Shown here piece by piece: positions 1 through 9,700 of a stretch of 64,000 bases of DNA. The position numbers and the translations under genes were made by a program. Every line of letters starts with the position of its first letter. Position 1 is the first letter of the stretch. The stretch is from Sphingomonas sp. CFBP 13720. GTDB lineage: Bacteria; Pseudomonadota; Alphaproteobacteria; Sphingomonadales; Sphingomonadaceae. A model generated the notes under the pieces. The model made no database searches. It had not been told where the DNA came from and saw only the letters and a program-made list of their open reading frames with translations. The stretch spans positions 1 to 64,000 of the forward strand of contig NZ_JACYVA010000001.1 of the NCBI RefSeq assembly GCF_014842075.1, given 5' to 3'.

Positions 1-91
1 TCCGCGCCTCAGCACGGATGACTATGAATCAGCCTTCAACACATTTGGGAATCCTGAATGTCGATCGGCCCTAGCGAAGGGGTTTCCACGC

Positions 92-118
92 CCCGCTCCC
101 GCGTATCTCGGGAGCGGG
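92..118. terminator. GC-rich hairpin, possible terminator
   Basis: A perfect 10-bp inverted repeat (CCCGCTCCCG at 92-101, CGGGAGCGGG at 109-118) has a 7-nt loop. It lies about 60 bp past the 3' end of the leftmost minus-strand operon. No clear T-run follows on either strand, so the terminator role is inferred. Bases 1-176 otherwise hold no gene I can support. Confidence 0.35.
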
Positions 119-176
119 TTCTGGATCGTCTGACGTGGGCTATGATGCAAGCAGAAAACGACGCAAACTTGTCAGT

Positions 177-1766
177 TTATACGTCCAGAAGCGCTCGCTG
201 CTTGTCCCATGAAGTGGGTAAGGGGAGTAGGTCTCGCAGCTTGCGAACGGTCAACGACGGCGGCTGTCGACCTTCAACGATACGGGTAACAATGTCGGGT
301 GCGATGAAGGCAGCGGGCAGTACGTTGCGTACATAGCTGTCGCTCAAACCATATCGGTCGGCGATCTCAACCAGCGTCGTGACTTCGCCGGAACGTAGCA
401 ACTGGAACCAGTTGCGCGCCTGCGCCACCATTTCGATCAGGCTGCGGTCAGGGGTCGGGGGCTGCGCACCGGGAACAACTAGCTGCAACTTCGATTTGTG
501 TCGGGCTAATGCTACCGGCACGACAACGTCGTGCATTATGTCTTCCAAGCCGAACGCAGCGTGTGCAAGCATTACGACGCAGTCGTCCTTGCGCACCACT
601 ACCTTTGCAATAGCCGAGGCCAGTACGCTTCCACGTTCACGCGGCGATGCTGAACCGAGCCGGTGACCTAGATCTGCCGCCCGCTCAAGAACGTCGCCTG
701 TAAGCAGCCCGAGGTCAGGCAGTAGCGCGGCAACGCTGCCGGGCGTTGCCAGGCGCTCGGCTAGAGCACCAGCAACGCACGTTTCGAACTGTTCGGCCGG
801 CAAGCGAAGTGCATCGTTCGCATAGTAGTGGTACTTTGAGTTGCCCTTCCGGGTATGCGTTGCGGTGAGTAAGGTGCCGGTCGGGTCGCACACCCTTCCG
901 CCGAGCGCGTGGCTACGCGAACTCGTGGTACCATGCGCCTTGCGCCGGTTGCCATCGAGGATCGACTGGACTGCCTCGAACAATGGCAGAGCGATGATGG
1001 CGTCATGCTGGCCGGGATATCGCTTGCCCTTATGGCCAATCTCGCCAGCATAGACCGGGTTGGCGAGGATCCGGTACAGCGAGCCACGCGTGATGACGCT
1101 GTTGCTTTGGACGCGACCACGATGCTTGCCACGGATGCCTTGCGCTTTTGCAAGCGACACCACCAGATCGGCGGCACGGTGCTCGGCGTACAGCTTGAAC
1201 AACGTGCGAACATGCTCCGCTTCAAGTTCGTTGATCACCAACTGCCGGTCGACGACGTCATATCCGAGCGGCACCATGCCGCCCATCCACATGCCCTTGG
1301 CTTTGGACGCGGCGATCTTGTCGCGAATGCGCTCGCCGGTCACCTCGCGCTCGAACTGGGCGAACGAGAGCAGCACGTTGAGCGTCAGGCGCCCCATGCT
1401 GGTCGTGGTATTGAATGCCTGCGTGACGCTGACGAACGACACCGAGCGGGCATCAAAGCGATCGACCATCTTCGCAAAATCGGCGAGACTGCGGGTCAGG
1501 CGATCGACTTTGTAGACGACGATGATGTCGATATTGGCCTGTTCCACCTCGGCTAGCAGAAATTTCAGAGCGGGACGGTCCATCGAACCGCCAGAGAAGC
1601 CACCGTCGTCAAAGGCAGTTGGCACCAGCGTCCAACCTTCGTGCTTCTGCGACAGAATGTAGGCTTCGCAAGCTTCTCGCTGCGCATGTAGCGAGTTGAA
1701 AGATTGTTCGAGGCCTTCTTCGCTCGACTTGCGAGTGTAGATTGCGCAACGCACTGACTTAGACAT
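177..1766 (-). CDS. Large serine recombinase (resolvase/recombinase family)
   Basis: This is a site-specific serine recombinase of 529 residues, expected to cut and rejoin DNA through a 5'-phosphoserine intermediate. The N-terminal resolvase domain (about residues 1-150) opens with the catalytic-serine motif YTRKSS and contains VYKVDRLTRS and the segment FAQFEREVTGERIRDKI. It is followed by a recombinase DNA-binding domain (LYRILANPVYAGEI near residue 240). The C-terminal part lacks an obvious CxxC zinc ribbon. The ATG at 1766 is chosen because the canonical N-terminus starts there; the frame runs open upstream to 1883 but that stretch belongs to the overlapping DUF2924 gene. Its start overlaps that gene by 8 bp, so the two are probably translationally coupled. 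It could be the integrase of a mobile element or a domesticated recombinase; no attachment site was identified. Confidence 0.93.
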   Translation of the reverse strand: MSKSVRCAIYTRKSSEEGLEQSFNSLHAQREACEAYILSQKHEGWTLVPTAFDDGGFSGGSMDRPALKFLLAEVEQANIDIIVVYKVDRLTRSLADFAKMVDRFDARSVSFVSVTQAFNTTTSMGRLTLNVLLSFAQFEREVTGERIRDKIAASKAKGMWMGGMVPLGYDVVDRQLVINELEAEHVRTLFKLYAEHRAADLVVSLAKAQGIRGKHRGRVQSNSVITRGSLYRILANPVYAGEIGHKGKRYPGQHDAIIALPLFEAVQSILDGNRRKAHGTTSSRSHALGGRVCDPTGTLLTATHTRKGNSKYHYYANDALRLPAEQFETCVAGALAERLATPGSVAALLPDLGLLTGDVLERAADLGHRLGSASPRERGSVLASAIAKVVVRKDDCVVMLAHAAFGLEDIMHDVVVPVALARHKSKLQLVVPGAQPPTPDRSLIEMVAQARNWFQLLRSGEVTTLVEIADRYGLSDSYVRNVLPAAFIAPDIVTRIVEGRQPPSLTVRKLRDLLPLPTSWDKQRALLDV

Positions 1767-2271
1767 GGGCGCGTCGCGGATAAGTCTTCCGCTGGCGAAG
1801 CCCGAAAAATAAGAGGCCGTTCCAGTGCGTGCCGGTAATATGCCGAGCGATCGCGGACAACGACGCGAACTGCTGGCCCTCATAGTCGAAACCGCTCGCC
1901 GTCACCTGCACGACGTGATTGCGTCCGCCATGGGCTTTCACGAGGCGCGTGCCAGGCTGCAATTGGCTGGAGGCCGTTGGCAATGCCGATCTACCGGCCT
2001 GCGCAACGGCGTTCCGGGTATGAGCAGTGCGTGATGCAGTACTTGTACGATCCTGATGCGCGGAAGGCACAGCCTGGAGGGCTTCCTTGGTCCGAGCAGC
2101 GGCAACCTCGCTAGCGACGACACGCAGGTCTCGCGCAATTGCCGGCGAGACGTCTCCATGCACCAGAACTTGCTCCTGCCAAGCGATCGCCTGTTGCGCG
2201 ATCGCCGACAGGCGTTGTGGCGCATCTGTGCCGAAGCATGCCTGCCATTCCGCTGAAGTGCACTTGTTCAT
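1759..2271 (-). CDS. DUF2924 domain-containing protein
   Basis: The 170-residue protein has a C-terminal half typical of DUF2924: PGTRLVKAHGGRNHVVQV, then GFDYEGQQFASLSAIARHIT and GTHWNGLLFFGL. DUF2924 proteins commonly sit directly upstream of large serine recombinases in alphaproteobacterial mobile elements, and that is the arrangement here. Function is unknown; an accessory DNA-binding or directionality role is only inference. The N-terminal half (CTSAEWQACFG onward) is helical and resembles the family's N-terminus. The ATG at 2271 is preferred because it overlaps the stop of the preceding gene as ATGA; an open frame extends to 2331 inside that gene. The protein ends 8 bp inside the recombinase gene. 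Confidence 0.85.
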   Translation of the reverse strand: MNKCTSAEWQACFGTDAPQRLSAIAQQAIAWQEQVLVHGDVSPAIARDLRVVASEVAAARTKEALQAVPSAHQDRTSTASRTAHTRNAVAQAGRSALPTASSQLQPGTRLVKAHGGRNHVVQVTASGFDYEGQQFASLSAIARHITGTHWNGLLFFGLRQRKTYPRRAHV

Positions 2272-3734
2272 GCGTGCAACGCGGTTGCAGCGGCTACCAG
2301 ACGGTCGTGCCATGCGAGCTTTGATCGCCATGTGATCGGTATCGCTTCGTAGCCGTAAAGCGCGCCCGCGAGCTGACCAGTGATAGCAGCGGTCGTATCG
2401 GCATCGTCACCGAGATTGGCGGCGAGCAACACGGCACTGGCGAAGTCGCCGGTGCGCGCCACACACCATAGTGCCGCTTCCAGCGAATGCAGCACATAGC
2501 CGGAAGACTGAATCGTGCTTCGCGCCTTGCCCTGCCAACTGCCGGCGAGAACAGCGGCAACCGAAGGAGCAAGTCCGCAAGCACGCGGTGTTAGGATGGC
2601 ATCATGCGGCAAACCACCAACTGCCTCGGCGATGAGATCCGAGTAGGCAATGCACGCATCGATTGCCTCTTCGGCCCCGTGCGTTGTTCGGCTTTGGCGT
2701 TCAGCCAGATCGTGGCGCTGCGCAGCGTTGTTCCAAGCGGCAATCGCGACCGGTGCCAATCGCATCAGCGAACCGTTGCCAGCGGTGTAAGGGTCGGTGG
2801 CGCCAGCAACCGGATTGCCGTCTCGTTCGAAGCGGGACAGCGCTTGGCGTGTCGTAATGCCGATGTCGAAGCAGCGTCCCGTGCAAGAGTACTCGCCCTC
2901 GCGATGCCAGCAGACGAAGCGCTGCATCAGATCGTCTTCATTCAGTGTCAAATTCGAGATCAGGCTGTCGGCGAGCGCCAACGCCATCGCAGTATCGTCC
3001 GTCCATTGTCCTGGTTTAAGGCTGAACGGTCCCCCGCCGACCATATCGGTCAGTGCGGGCATTTGGTCCCGGCGCGTAAACTCCAGCGTCGTGCCGACTG
3101 CGTCGCCGACAGCGAGACCAACGAGAGCGCCGATCGCCCGGTCGCGCCGTGCTGCTGATTGCACGTTCGGCAAAACGGGGGGTAGCGGTCGCAGACCGAG
3201 AACATACTTCTCTTGGGCGCTCGTTTCGATCGCACCCGGCCTTACCGCACGAACGGAAGTGATTGCTTGCACCGGGTCTAGCCCAAGATCGATCAGAAGG
3301 CGCGCTGCGATCATGCCCGCACGGCCCAACCCACCCTTGCAGTGAACAAGCACGTCGAAGCCTGCACGGACACGCGACCGAAGTCCGGGCCCGACTTTTG
3401 ACCAAGCCGCTTCGAACGCAGTGCCAGGCGTCGATACGTCAGGGATGGGCAGATGAAGCCAGTCCATATGCTGGCCGCGGATGGCGTCGCCGAGACCCTC
3501 GACCTGAAGCTGATCAAACTCATGCGGTTCGATCAGGGTTACGACAGCGGCCGCGCCCCACATCGCAATTGTCCGTACATCGAGATCGACATCACGGCCC
3601 CATGCCCCGGTAAGTGCCGACGCCTGCTTCTTCCCCGGACAAAAAGTCAGTCCGATACGTCCGAGACCGGGGCCCGCAGATATTGTCGCGATGTGGAGCG
3701 GATGGCTCTCGCTGGTTCGCAGTATGTTACGCAT
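2268..3734 (-). CDS. Dual-specificity phosphatase-ADP-ribosylglycohydrolase fusion
   Basis: This 488-residue protein has two domains. Residues about 1-185 resemble CDKN3-like dual-specificity phosphatases: a candidate general-acid Asp in LHLPIPDVSTP and the CX5R loop HCKGGLGRAG, both apparently intact. Residues about 195-485 are an ADP-ribosylglycohydrolase (ARH/DraG-like) domain with GLAVGDAVG, the metal-binding WTDDTAMALA, GNGSLMRLAP and NLGDDADTTAAITGQLAG. The ARH metal-site residues are all present, so it should hydrolyse ADP-ribosyl bonds on a protein or small molecule. The substrate of the phosphatase half is unknown. It starts 8 bp inside the NrtR-like gene and its stop overlaps the DUF2924 start (ATGA), placing it in the middle of a four-gene operon. 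Family knowledge: NrtR regulons often include ADP-ribose-processing enzymes. Confidence 0.9.
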   Translation of the reverse strand: MRNILRTSESHPLHIATISAGPGLGRIGLTFCPGKKQASALTGAWGRDVDLDVRTIAMWGAAAVVTLIEPHEFDQLQVEGLGDAIRGQHMDWLHLPIPDVSTPGTAFEAAWSKVGPGLRSRVRAGFDVLVHCKGGLGRAGMIAARLLIDLGLDPVQAITSVRAVRPGAIETSAQEKYVLGLRPLPPVLPNVQSAARRDRAIGALVGLAVGDAVGTTLEFTRRDQMPALTDMVGGGPFSLKPGQWTDDTAMALALADSLISNLTLNEDDLMQRFVCWHREGEYSCTGRCFDIGITTRQALSRFERDGNPVAGATDPYTAGNGSLMRLAPVAIAAWNNAAQRHDLAERQSRTTHGAEEAIDACIAYSDLIAEAVGGLPHDAILTPRACGLAPSVAAVLAGSWQGKARSTIQSSGYVLHSLEAALWCVARTGDFASAVLLAANLGDDADTTAAITGQLAGALYGYEAIPITWRSKLAWHDRLVAAATALHA

Positions 3735-4422
3735 TGTCTGTTCCCCGCACGCGATACAGTTCTGCCGGCCGGTATCCCTTGTCGGTCTCGCGGATCCCGG
3801 TTGGTTCGATGCGGCCGCTCTCGACTAATCGTTTGCGAAAAGCGGGCTTGTTCAAAGATTGCCCGCGTATCGCTTCGTGCACCTGCTGCAACTCTCGCAG
3901 CGAGAAGGCCGGGGGCAAAAGACCGAAGGAGAAGGCGGTGCTGTCGAGGTCACGGCGCAGGACACTGAGCGCTGTTCCGACGATCTCAGCATGATCGAAT
4001 GCCAATGGAATTTTGCGACCATTTGCCCCCCGGGCGACACTGCCATCAAGCGCCAGCAACATTCGATCGTCATTCAGAACGGGTTCGAGCCGATCGAACG
4101 TTGCTAGGGCCATGTACGCAACGCTGATAATGCGCATCCGTGGATCGCGTTTCAGAGCGCCGAACGCCCCGAACTGCTCGACTTGCGTATCGAAGCCCGC
4201 TTTTTCGCGAAGCGCGCGCTGCGCGGTAACATCAAGCGTTTCATCGGCGCGGACGAACGTACCTGGTAGGGCGAGTCGACCCCGTTCGGGGTGCGTCGTT
4301 CGCCGTACTGCTAGTAGACGTAAGCGGTTTTCGTGGAATGTCAGTGGGACAACGTCGACCGTCACCGCAACAGCACAGAAGGATGCGGGATCATAGCCCG
4401 ACAGAAATTCAGCCTCGTTCAT
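3727..4422 (-). CDS. nrtR: NrtR-like Nudix-related transcriptional regulator
   Basis: The N-terminal Nudix-like domain (about residues 15-150) is followed by a winged helix (about 155-225, with SLRELQQVHEAI and NKPAFRKRLVESGRIEPTG). This is the NrtR architecture, in which the Nudix fold senses ADP-ribose or a related NAD metabolite and represses NAD-metabolism genes. The Nudix box is degenerate: where the catalytic helix should read RE..EE, the sequence is RALREKAGF, so hydrolase activity is unlikely, as expected of NrtR proteins. An in-frame GTG at 4428 is possible, but ATG 4422 has an AGG Shine-Dalgarno at the right distance. It is first in the four-gene operon and overlaps the phosphatase-ARH gene by 8 bp, so it probably controls its own operon. 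Confidence 0.87.
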   Translation of the reverse strand: MNEAEFLSGYDPASFCAVAVTVDVVPLTFHENRLRLLAVRRTTHPERGRLALPGTFVRADETLDVTAQRALREKAGFDTQVEQFGAFGALKRDPRMRIISVAYMALATFDRLEPVLNDDRMLLALDGSVARGANGRKIPLAFDHAEIVGTALSVLRRDLDSTAFSFGLLPPAFSLRELQQVHEAIRGQSLNKPAFRKRLVESGRIEPTGIRETDKGYRPAELYRVRGTDNA

Positions 4423-4826
4423 ACTCACCTGTTAGACGCACGATACATATACGTCAAATGAGTCTTTCATTGCCGTGGTGATCACAGAGCCTGAGCCTTA
4501 CGATATCGGCTACTGAACTGATTGCCTGAAGCGGCAGAAATAGCAGCAAGCGCGCGAGCGGTTTAAGAGGATGTGTGTGGAATATCCTCTGTAGCGCGGC
4601 TGCCGCCTTATCAGAAAGGGCTGGTGTTTTGGCAATTTCCGCTCAAGGATCGTTGACTTAGAATTGCGATATTATTGGGAGTTGCGCCATGGCAGTTGCC
4701 GATTGCTTTGTCCGTCGGAGTAAGGGCAACCCAACCCAACCAGCCTTTTAATCAAAATTGATGCTATAACGAGGGCGTTGAGCTGACAATTGACGAAGTT
4801 CGGCCCTGAGCCGACGAACGGATGTT
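4423..4826. other. Upstream region of the NrtR operon, no gene
   Basis: About 400 bp without a supportable coding region. The first 60 bp are AT-rich for this genome (ACGATACATATACGT at 4440-4454) and must hold the operon promoter and any NrtR operator, but I cannot assign exact -35/-10 boxes. A 7-bp inverted repeat (AGAGGAT at 4566-4572, ATCCTCT at 4584-4590) is also present. Confidence 0.4.
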
Positions 4827-4938
4827 CTACCACATGTGCACGGTGTCGTGGCAAACGTCGATGCCGCGTTCGAACAGCAGGTCCTCGACGTTGCGCAGCG
4901 ACAGCGGAAACCGCACATCCATTATTATTACAAGCCGG
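4827..4938 (-). pseudogene. IS6-family transposase remnant
   Basis: Reading on the minus strand from about 4921, the frame encodes DVRFPLSLRNVEDLLFERG followed by IDVCHDTVHMW and then a TAG at 4827-4829. This matches the N-terminal region of IS6-family (IS26/IS6100-type) DDE transposases, where the run normally continues as WNRFGP. No catalytic domain follows. Only about 37 residues survive, so this is a dead fragment. Confidence 0.7.
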
Positions 4939-5012
4939 ATGGCCTACGGACTTGAGTTAAACCGTCGAAACTGGCGGGGCGGTTTGGCTCGCTATCGTCT
5001 GACCATCGCAAG

Positions 5013-5170
5013 TCAGCGAGAAAGGCGTCTACAAGGGCGGCAAACCACGCATTGACCCGGATGCGGTACGCAGCCGCGCGGCACAGGGCATGCACCCGGC
5101 GCATATCACGCCCTACCAAAGAATTCGCCCGGCACGGGCTATCGCTTCCGGCCGCTGGCCAAGGGTGCCT
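5013..5170 (+). pseudogene. Resolvase/invertase C-terminal remnant
   Basis: The plus-strand frame reads SEKGVYKGGKPRIDPDAV then RSRAAQGMHPAHITPYQRI, matching the end of the catalytic domain and the helix-turn-helix of Tn3-type resolvases and DNA invertases (usual form: GKYKGRKPTIDP...EIAKRLGI). The N-terminal catalytic part is absent and the helix-turn-helix is degraded. It sits next to the IS6 remnant in a stretch of decayed mobile DNA. Nothing further is recognisable up to 5322. Confidence 0.6.
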
Positions 5171-5322
5171 GAGAAATTATCTGGAGACGCGCAGTTGCGC
5201 GTTTTGGGTGCCGGCCCCCGCCCTCCCGGCCACCCACAAGGCACACTCAAAAAACTGGCCGGGAGGAGGAGCGGGCCAGCACCGCCTTGATACTCGCCCT
5301 TTAGCGCGTTTCCAGACAGATC

Positions 5323-6558
5323 CTAAATCGTCACTCCCGTCAGCTGCTCAACCAGCTGCATCTGGCGCGGCAGGCAGACCGACAAAGCGCAGCGCCCAAC
5401 GGCGGTCGCCCGGGCGGCTTTGCGCAGCCTTAGGTGATCGCCGCGATCGGCGAGGGCAGCGATGATCCGGTCGGCGATGGCGGCGGGGTCGTGGAATGGG
5501 ACCAGATGCCCATTTATGCCGGGTTCGAGGAATTCGAGCACCGGCGCGGTATCCGACGCAACCATGACGCAGCCGGTCGCCATCGCCTCAATGAACGACC
5601 ATGAAAGCACGAACGGCACGGTGAGATAGGTGTGGACGCTGGAGACGCGCAGCAGCGACAAATAGTTCGCATAGGGCAGCTTGCCGGTGAAATGGATGCG
5701 ATCGGCGAACGGACCGGTGCTCAGCGGCACCTCCAGCTCCATCTGCTCGCGCCACGACCGCCCTTCGGGAGCGGGCGCGCCATAGCTGACCTGGTCGCCG
5801 CCGGTGATGACGACCTGCGCTGCAGGCCGGGCGCGCAGAATGGCGGGGAGCGCGCGGATGAAGGACGGGTAACCGCGATAGGGTTCGAGGTTGCGGGCGA
5901 CATAGGTGACGACCTCATCCTGCCGCGACAGCGTGCGCCCGTCAGGCAGGCGAAATCGCGCCGCTGGATCGGGCTTCACGACATTGGTCTCCACGCCGTC
6001 GAAGATGGTTCGGATGCGGGGCTGAAAGATTTCGGGATGACGGCTGCGCTGCCATTCGGTGGGTGCGATGCCGGCATCGGCCATGTCGAGGCTGAGTAGC
6101 AGATGGGCATTGCGCGCACGCGTGCGACACACGGCATCAAGATCGGCGGGCTGTGCCGGATCGAAACCGACATCGGCCCCGGCGCCATGATAATAGAATT
6201 CGGCATAGCTGAGGATTACGGCGCGCGGGAACACGTCGCGCACGAACATCATCTCGCCCCAGCCCGGATGGCCGATGACGATCGTCGGCACGAATCCTTC
6301 GCGTTTCAGCTGGAGCAGCGTGCGCGCGACCTGCTGCCCGTATCTGACGCTGGCTTCGTACAGGCGGACATAATGATGGGTGGTCGGATTGGCCGGACGT
6401 GGCGCTTCATAGCCGACACAGCGGACGCCGGGAATATCGGTGCCTTTACCGCGAGTTACGAAGACGACGCGATGTTTCCCCGAGGCGGCCAAGGCCGGCG
6501 CGAGGTTTTTGAACTGCGCCGGCATGTTCTGGTGAATAAACAATATGTCCAACCGCAA
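5323..6558 (-). CDS. Glycosyltransferase family 4 protein
   Basis: The 411-residue protein has a GT-B fold: an N-terminal acceptor domain beginning LDILFIHQNMPAQF and a C-terminal nucleotide-sugar domain (about residues 215-385) with YVARNLEPYRGYPSFIRALP, VVITGGDQVSYG and the donor-binding stretch SFIEAMATGCVMVASDTAPVL. These proteins transfer a sugar from an activated donor during polysaccharide or glycan assembly; donor and acceptor cannot be told from sequence. The start is a TTG at 6558, chosen because family members begin with this FIHQN-type motif and no in-frame ATG lies upstream. It is transcribed divergently from the giant RTX gene with 167 bp between them. The last ~30 residues look slightly altered against relatives, but the frame is intact. 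A decayed ugd gene on the far side of the RTX gene suggests a former polysaccharide locus. Confidence 0.88.
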   Translation of the reverse strand: MRLDILFIHQNMPAQFKNLAPALAASGKHRVVFVTRGKGTDIPGVRCVGYEAPRPANPTTHHYVRLYEASVRYGQQVARTLLQLKREGFVPTIVIGHPGWGEMMFVRDVFPRAVILSYAEFYYHGAGADVGFDPAQPADLDAVCRTRARNAHLLLSLDMADAGIAPTEWQRSRHPEIFQPRIRTIFDGVETNVVKPDPAARFRLPDGRTLSRQDEVVTYVARNLEPYRGYPSFIRALPAILRARPAAQVVITGGDQVSYGAPAPEGRSWREQMELEVPLSTGPFADRIHFTGKLPYANYLSLLRVSSVHTYLTVPFVLSWSFIEAMATGCVMVASDTAPVLEFLEPGINGHLVPFHDPAAIADRIIAALADRGDHLRLRKAARATAVGRCALSVCLPRQMQLVEQLTGVTI

Positions 6559-6620
6559 TACTCCATTCGGGGTAGATGTGAGTAATAGGATAATGTTCCG
6601 TCAATATACTGGTAAGACTA

Positions 6621-6649
6621 TTGAGTATTTACGTTCAAGTAACCATTAT
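6621..6649 (+). promoter_or_regulatory. Candidate promoter for the giant RTX gene
   Basis: In the AT-rich divergent region between the glycosyltransferase and the RTX gene, TTGAGT (6621-6626) and CATTAT (6644-6649) are separated by 17 bp, each matching the sigma-70 consensus at 4 of 6 positions. The start codon is about 75 bp downstream. Assignment is by eye only. Confidence 0.3.
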
Positions 6650-6725
6650 GTAGTGCATTTCCGACAATGGGTCGGATCGTTGATAACGATGGCGGGGGCG
6701 CGCCTTCGGACGTGGGGGATGGCAG

Positions 6726-9700
6726 ATGGCGAACTATAGCGGCACCACTGGTGGTGACAATTATTCCGGGACTTCCACGGACGACAGCATCGCCGGCAAC
6801 GGCGGCAACGATACGCTGTACGGCAATGCCGGCAACGACAGCATCGACGGCGGCGACGGTAACGACGTGCTGTACGGCAATGACGGTAACGACACTGTGC
6901 GCGGCGGGGCGGGCGACGATTTCATCGAGGATTATCGCGGCAGCAACGTCCTCGACGGCGGAGCCGGGAACGACACGTTCAACTGGGTCGGTAGCATGGG
7001 TGGTGATGGCGTTGGCGGTGCCGACACGATCACCACCGGCGCGGGTCGCGACACGCTGCGCGTCGACGGCTATGGCGTCCGCAATTTCCCGCTGAGCTTC
7101 CTTGCCGACACCGTCACGGACTTCACTACCGGGGCATCGGGCGACGTCATCGACCTGTCCGAGGTCGTCAACGACCTGATCGGCTATAGCGCCGGCACCA
7201 ACCCATTCCTCACCGGGTTCCTGTCCGCGGTGCAGGCGGGCAGCGATACGCTGATCCGCATCGATATCGACGCCAGCGGCACCGCGCACGGCATCAAGAC
7301 GCTGCTGGTGCTCAAGAACGTCACCGCCACCGCACTGGTCGCGAGTAATTTCGCGCCGAGCTGGAGCCCGACCGGGGTGGGCGAGACGATCGCCGGCACC
7401 CCGCTGAACGATACGCTGACCGGCACCGATTCCAACGACCTGATCGACGGCGGGGCCTTTGCCGACCGGATCGACGGCGGCGGCGGCAATGATACGGTCC
7501 GCGGCGGATCGATGGGCGACACGCTGATCGGCGGATATGGCAACGATTCGATCGACGGCGGCGACGGGCGTGATTCGATCCTTGGCGGGGCCGGCAACGA
7601 CACGCTGATCGGCGGCGCGGGCGACGACATCTTCGAGGACAATGCCGGCGCGAACCGGATCGATGCCGGGGCGGGCGACGACGAGATCCGCTCCGTCGGC
7701 AGCGGCCGGAACGAAGCGGGCGGCGCGGACACGATCACGCTGGGCGCGGGCAACGATACTCTGAAAATTGACGGCTATGGCCTCTATTATTACGCGTCGA
7801 ACCAGCACACCGATATCGTCACCGACTTCGTGGCCGGCGGCACCGAGAACCGCGACGTAATCGACCTGAACGACGTCACCTCCTATCTGTCGGGCTGGGA
7901 TTCGAGCACCAATCCGTTCGCGACCGGATTCCTGCGGCTGTTGCAGTCGGGCAGCAACACGCTTCTGCAATATGACCGCGACGGCGCGGGCACCGGCTAT
8001 GGCTGGGTGTCGGTGCTGCAACTGAACGGCGTGACCGCGACCGCGATGACCGCCGCCAATTTCATCGGCTATGCGCCCGCCGACAAGGGCTATGTCCTAA
8101 CCGGCGGCGAAGGACGCGACGTGCTGAACGGGTCACTGGTCGCCGATACCCTGTCGGGCGGCGTCGGCGGCGACGTGTTGAACGGCAATGCGGGCAATGA
8201 CAGCCTCGATGGCGGGGCGGGCAACGACACGCTCTCTGGCGATGCCGGCAACGATACGGTCGCGGGCGGCGACGGCAACGACACGCTGTACGGCGATGCC
8301 GGCAACGACAGCCTGACCGGCGGCGCGGGCAACGATGTTTTCAGCGATTACGCAGGCAACAACACGCTGCTGGGCGGCGATGGCGACGACCGGTTCGACT
8401 ATGTCGGCTATGGCGCCGGCACCGACCGCTTCGTCGGCGGGGCGGGACGCGACACGTTCCAGACCTATTATTACTATGCCGGGCAGGGCGCGGACACGAT
8501 CGCCGGGTTCGAAGGCGGGGCGGGCGGCGACGTCGTCGACGGCTATTGGAATTTCTCCAACCTCGCCACCGGCGCGAACCCGTTCACGACGGGGCATCTG
8601 CGGCTGATCGCCAGCGGCGGCAACACCCTGCTCCAGATCGACCCGGATGGCGGCGCCAATAACTGGGCGACGTGGCTGACTTTCGAAGGGATTGCGCCCG
8701 CCGCCTTTACCCGCGACAATTTCACGCTGAGCTATGCACCCAATGCGCAAGGGCTGGTGCTGACCGGCAGCGCGCTGGCGCAGGAGATCAACGGCACCAG
8801 CGACGGCGATACCATCACCGGGCTAGGCGGCAACGATACGCTGAACGGCGGCTATGGCGCGGACAGCATTGACGGCGGCACCGGCGACGACACCCTGTAT
8901 GGCGGCGGGCAGAATGACGCGTTGCTCGGCGGCGACGGCGACGATTATCTGAACGGCGATGAAGGCGATGACGACCTCGAAGGCGGCGCGGACGATGACC
9001 GGCTCTATGGGCAAGGCGGCAACGACACGCTGACCGGCGATGTGGGCAACGACTATCTTGATGGCAGTTCGGGCGACGACAGCCTGATCGGTGGCGATGG
9101 CGACGACACGATCATCGCTTATCTGGGCAACGACACGGTCATTGCCGGGGCTGGCAACGACAGCGTGCAAGGTAGCTATTACAGCAATGTCGGCAATGCG
9201 ACGGTCGATCTGGGCAATGGCGACGACACGTTCAACAGCGAAATCGGCTATGGCGGGTCGGTCGATACCGTGACCGGCGGGGCCGGGCGCGATACCTATA
9301 TCCTGTCGGCCTATCCGACGACGACGGCAAATCTGACCGTCATCACCGACTTCGCGACCGGTACGGGTGGTGACCGGTTGCAGATCAGCACGGATTATTT
9401 CCAGAACTGGGACCCGTCGACCAACCCGTTCACCGCCGGCTATCTGCGCTTCACCACCGAAAGCGGCGCGGTCATATTGCAGGTCGACAACGACGCCGGC
9501 GCCACCGGCTATGCGTGGCGGACGATCGCCCGGTTCGAAGGGGTGACGAACCCGGCCGCCTTCACCGCCGACAATTTCGCGACCTGGTATCGTCCCGGCT
9601 TTGTCGGCGCGACCCTAACCGGCGATGCCAACAGCCAGCGGATCGACGGGACGCCGATGGGCGACACCCTTTCCGGGCTGGGGGGCGATGACTCACTCTA

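Noticed and set aside
909..1556. A 215-codon plus-strand frame opposite the serine recombinase
   Set aside because: It is antisense to a clearly conserved recombinase and shows no family motif.
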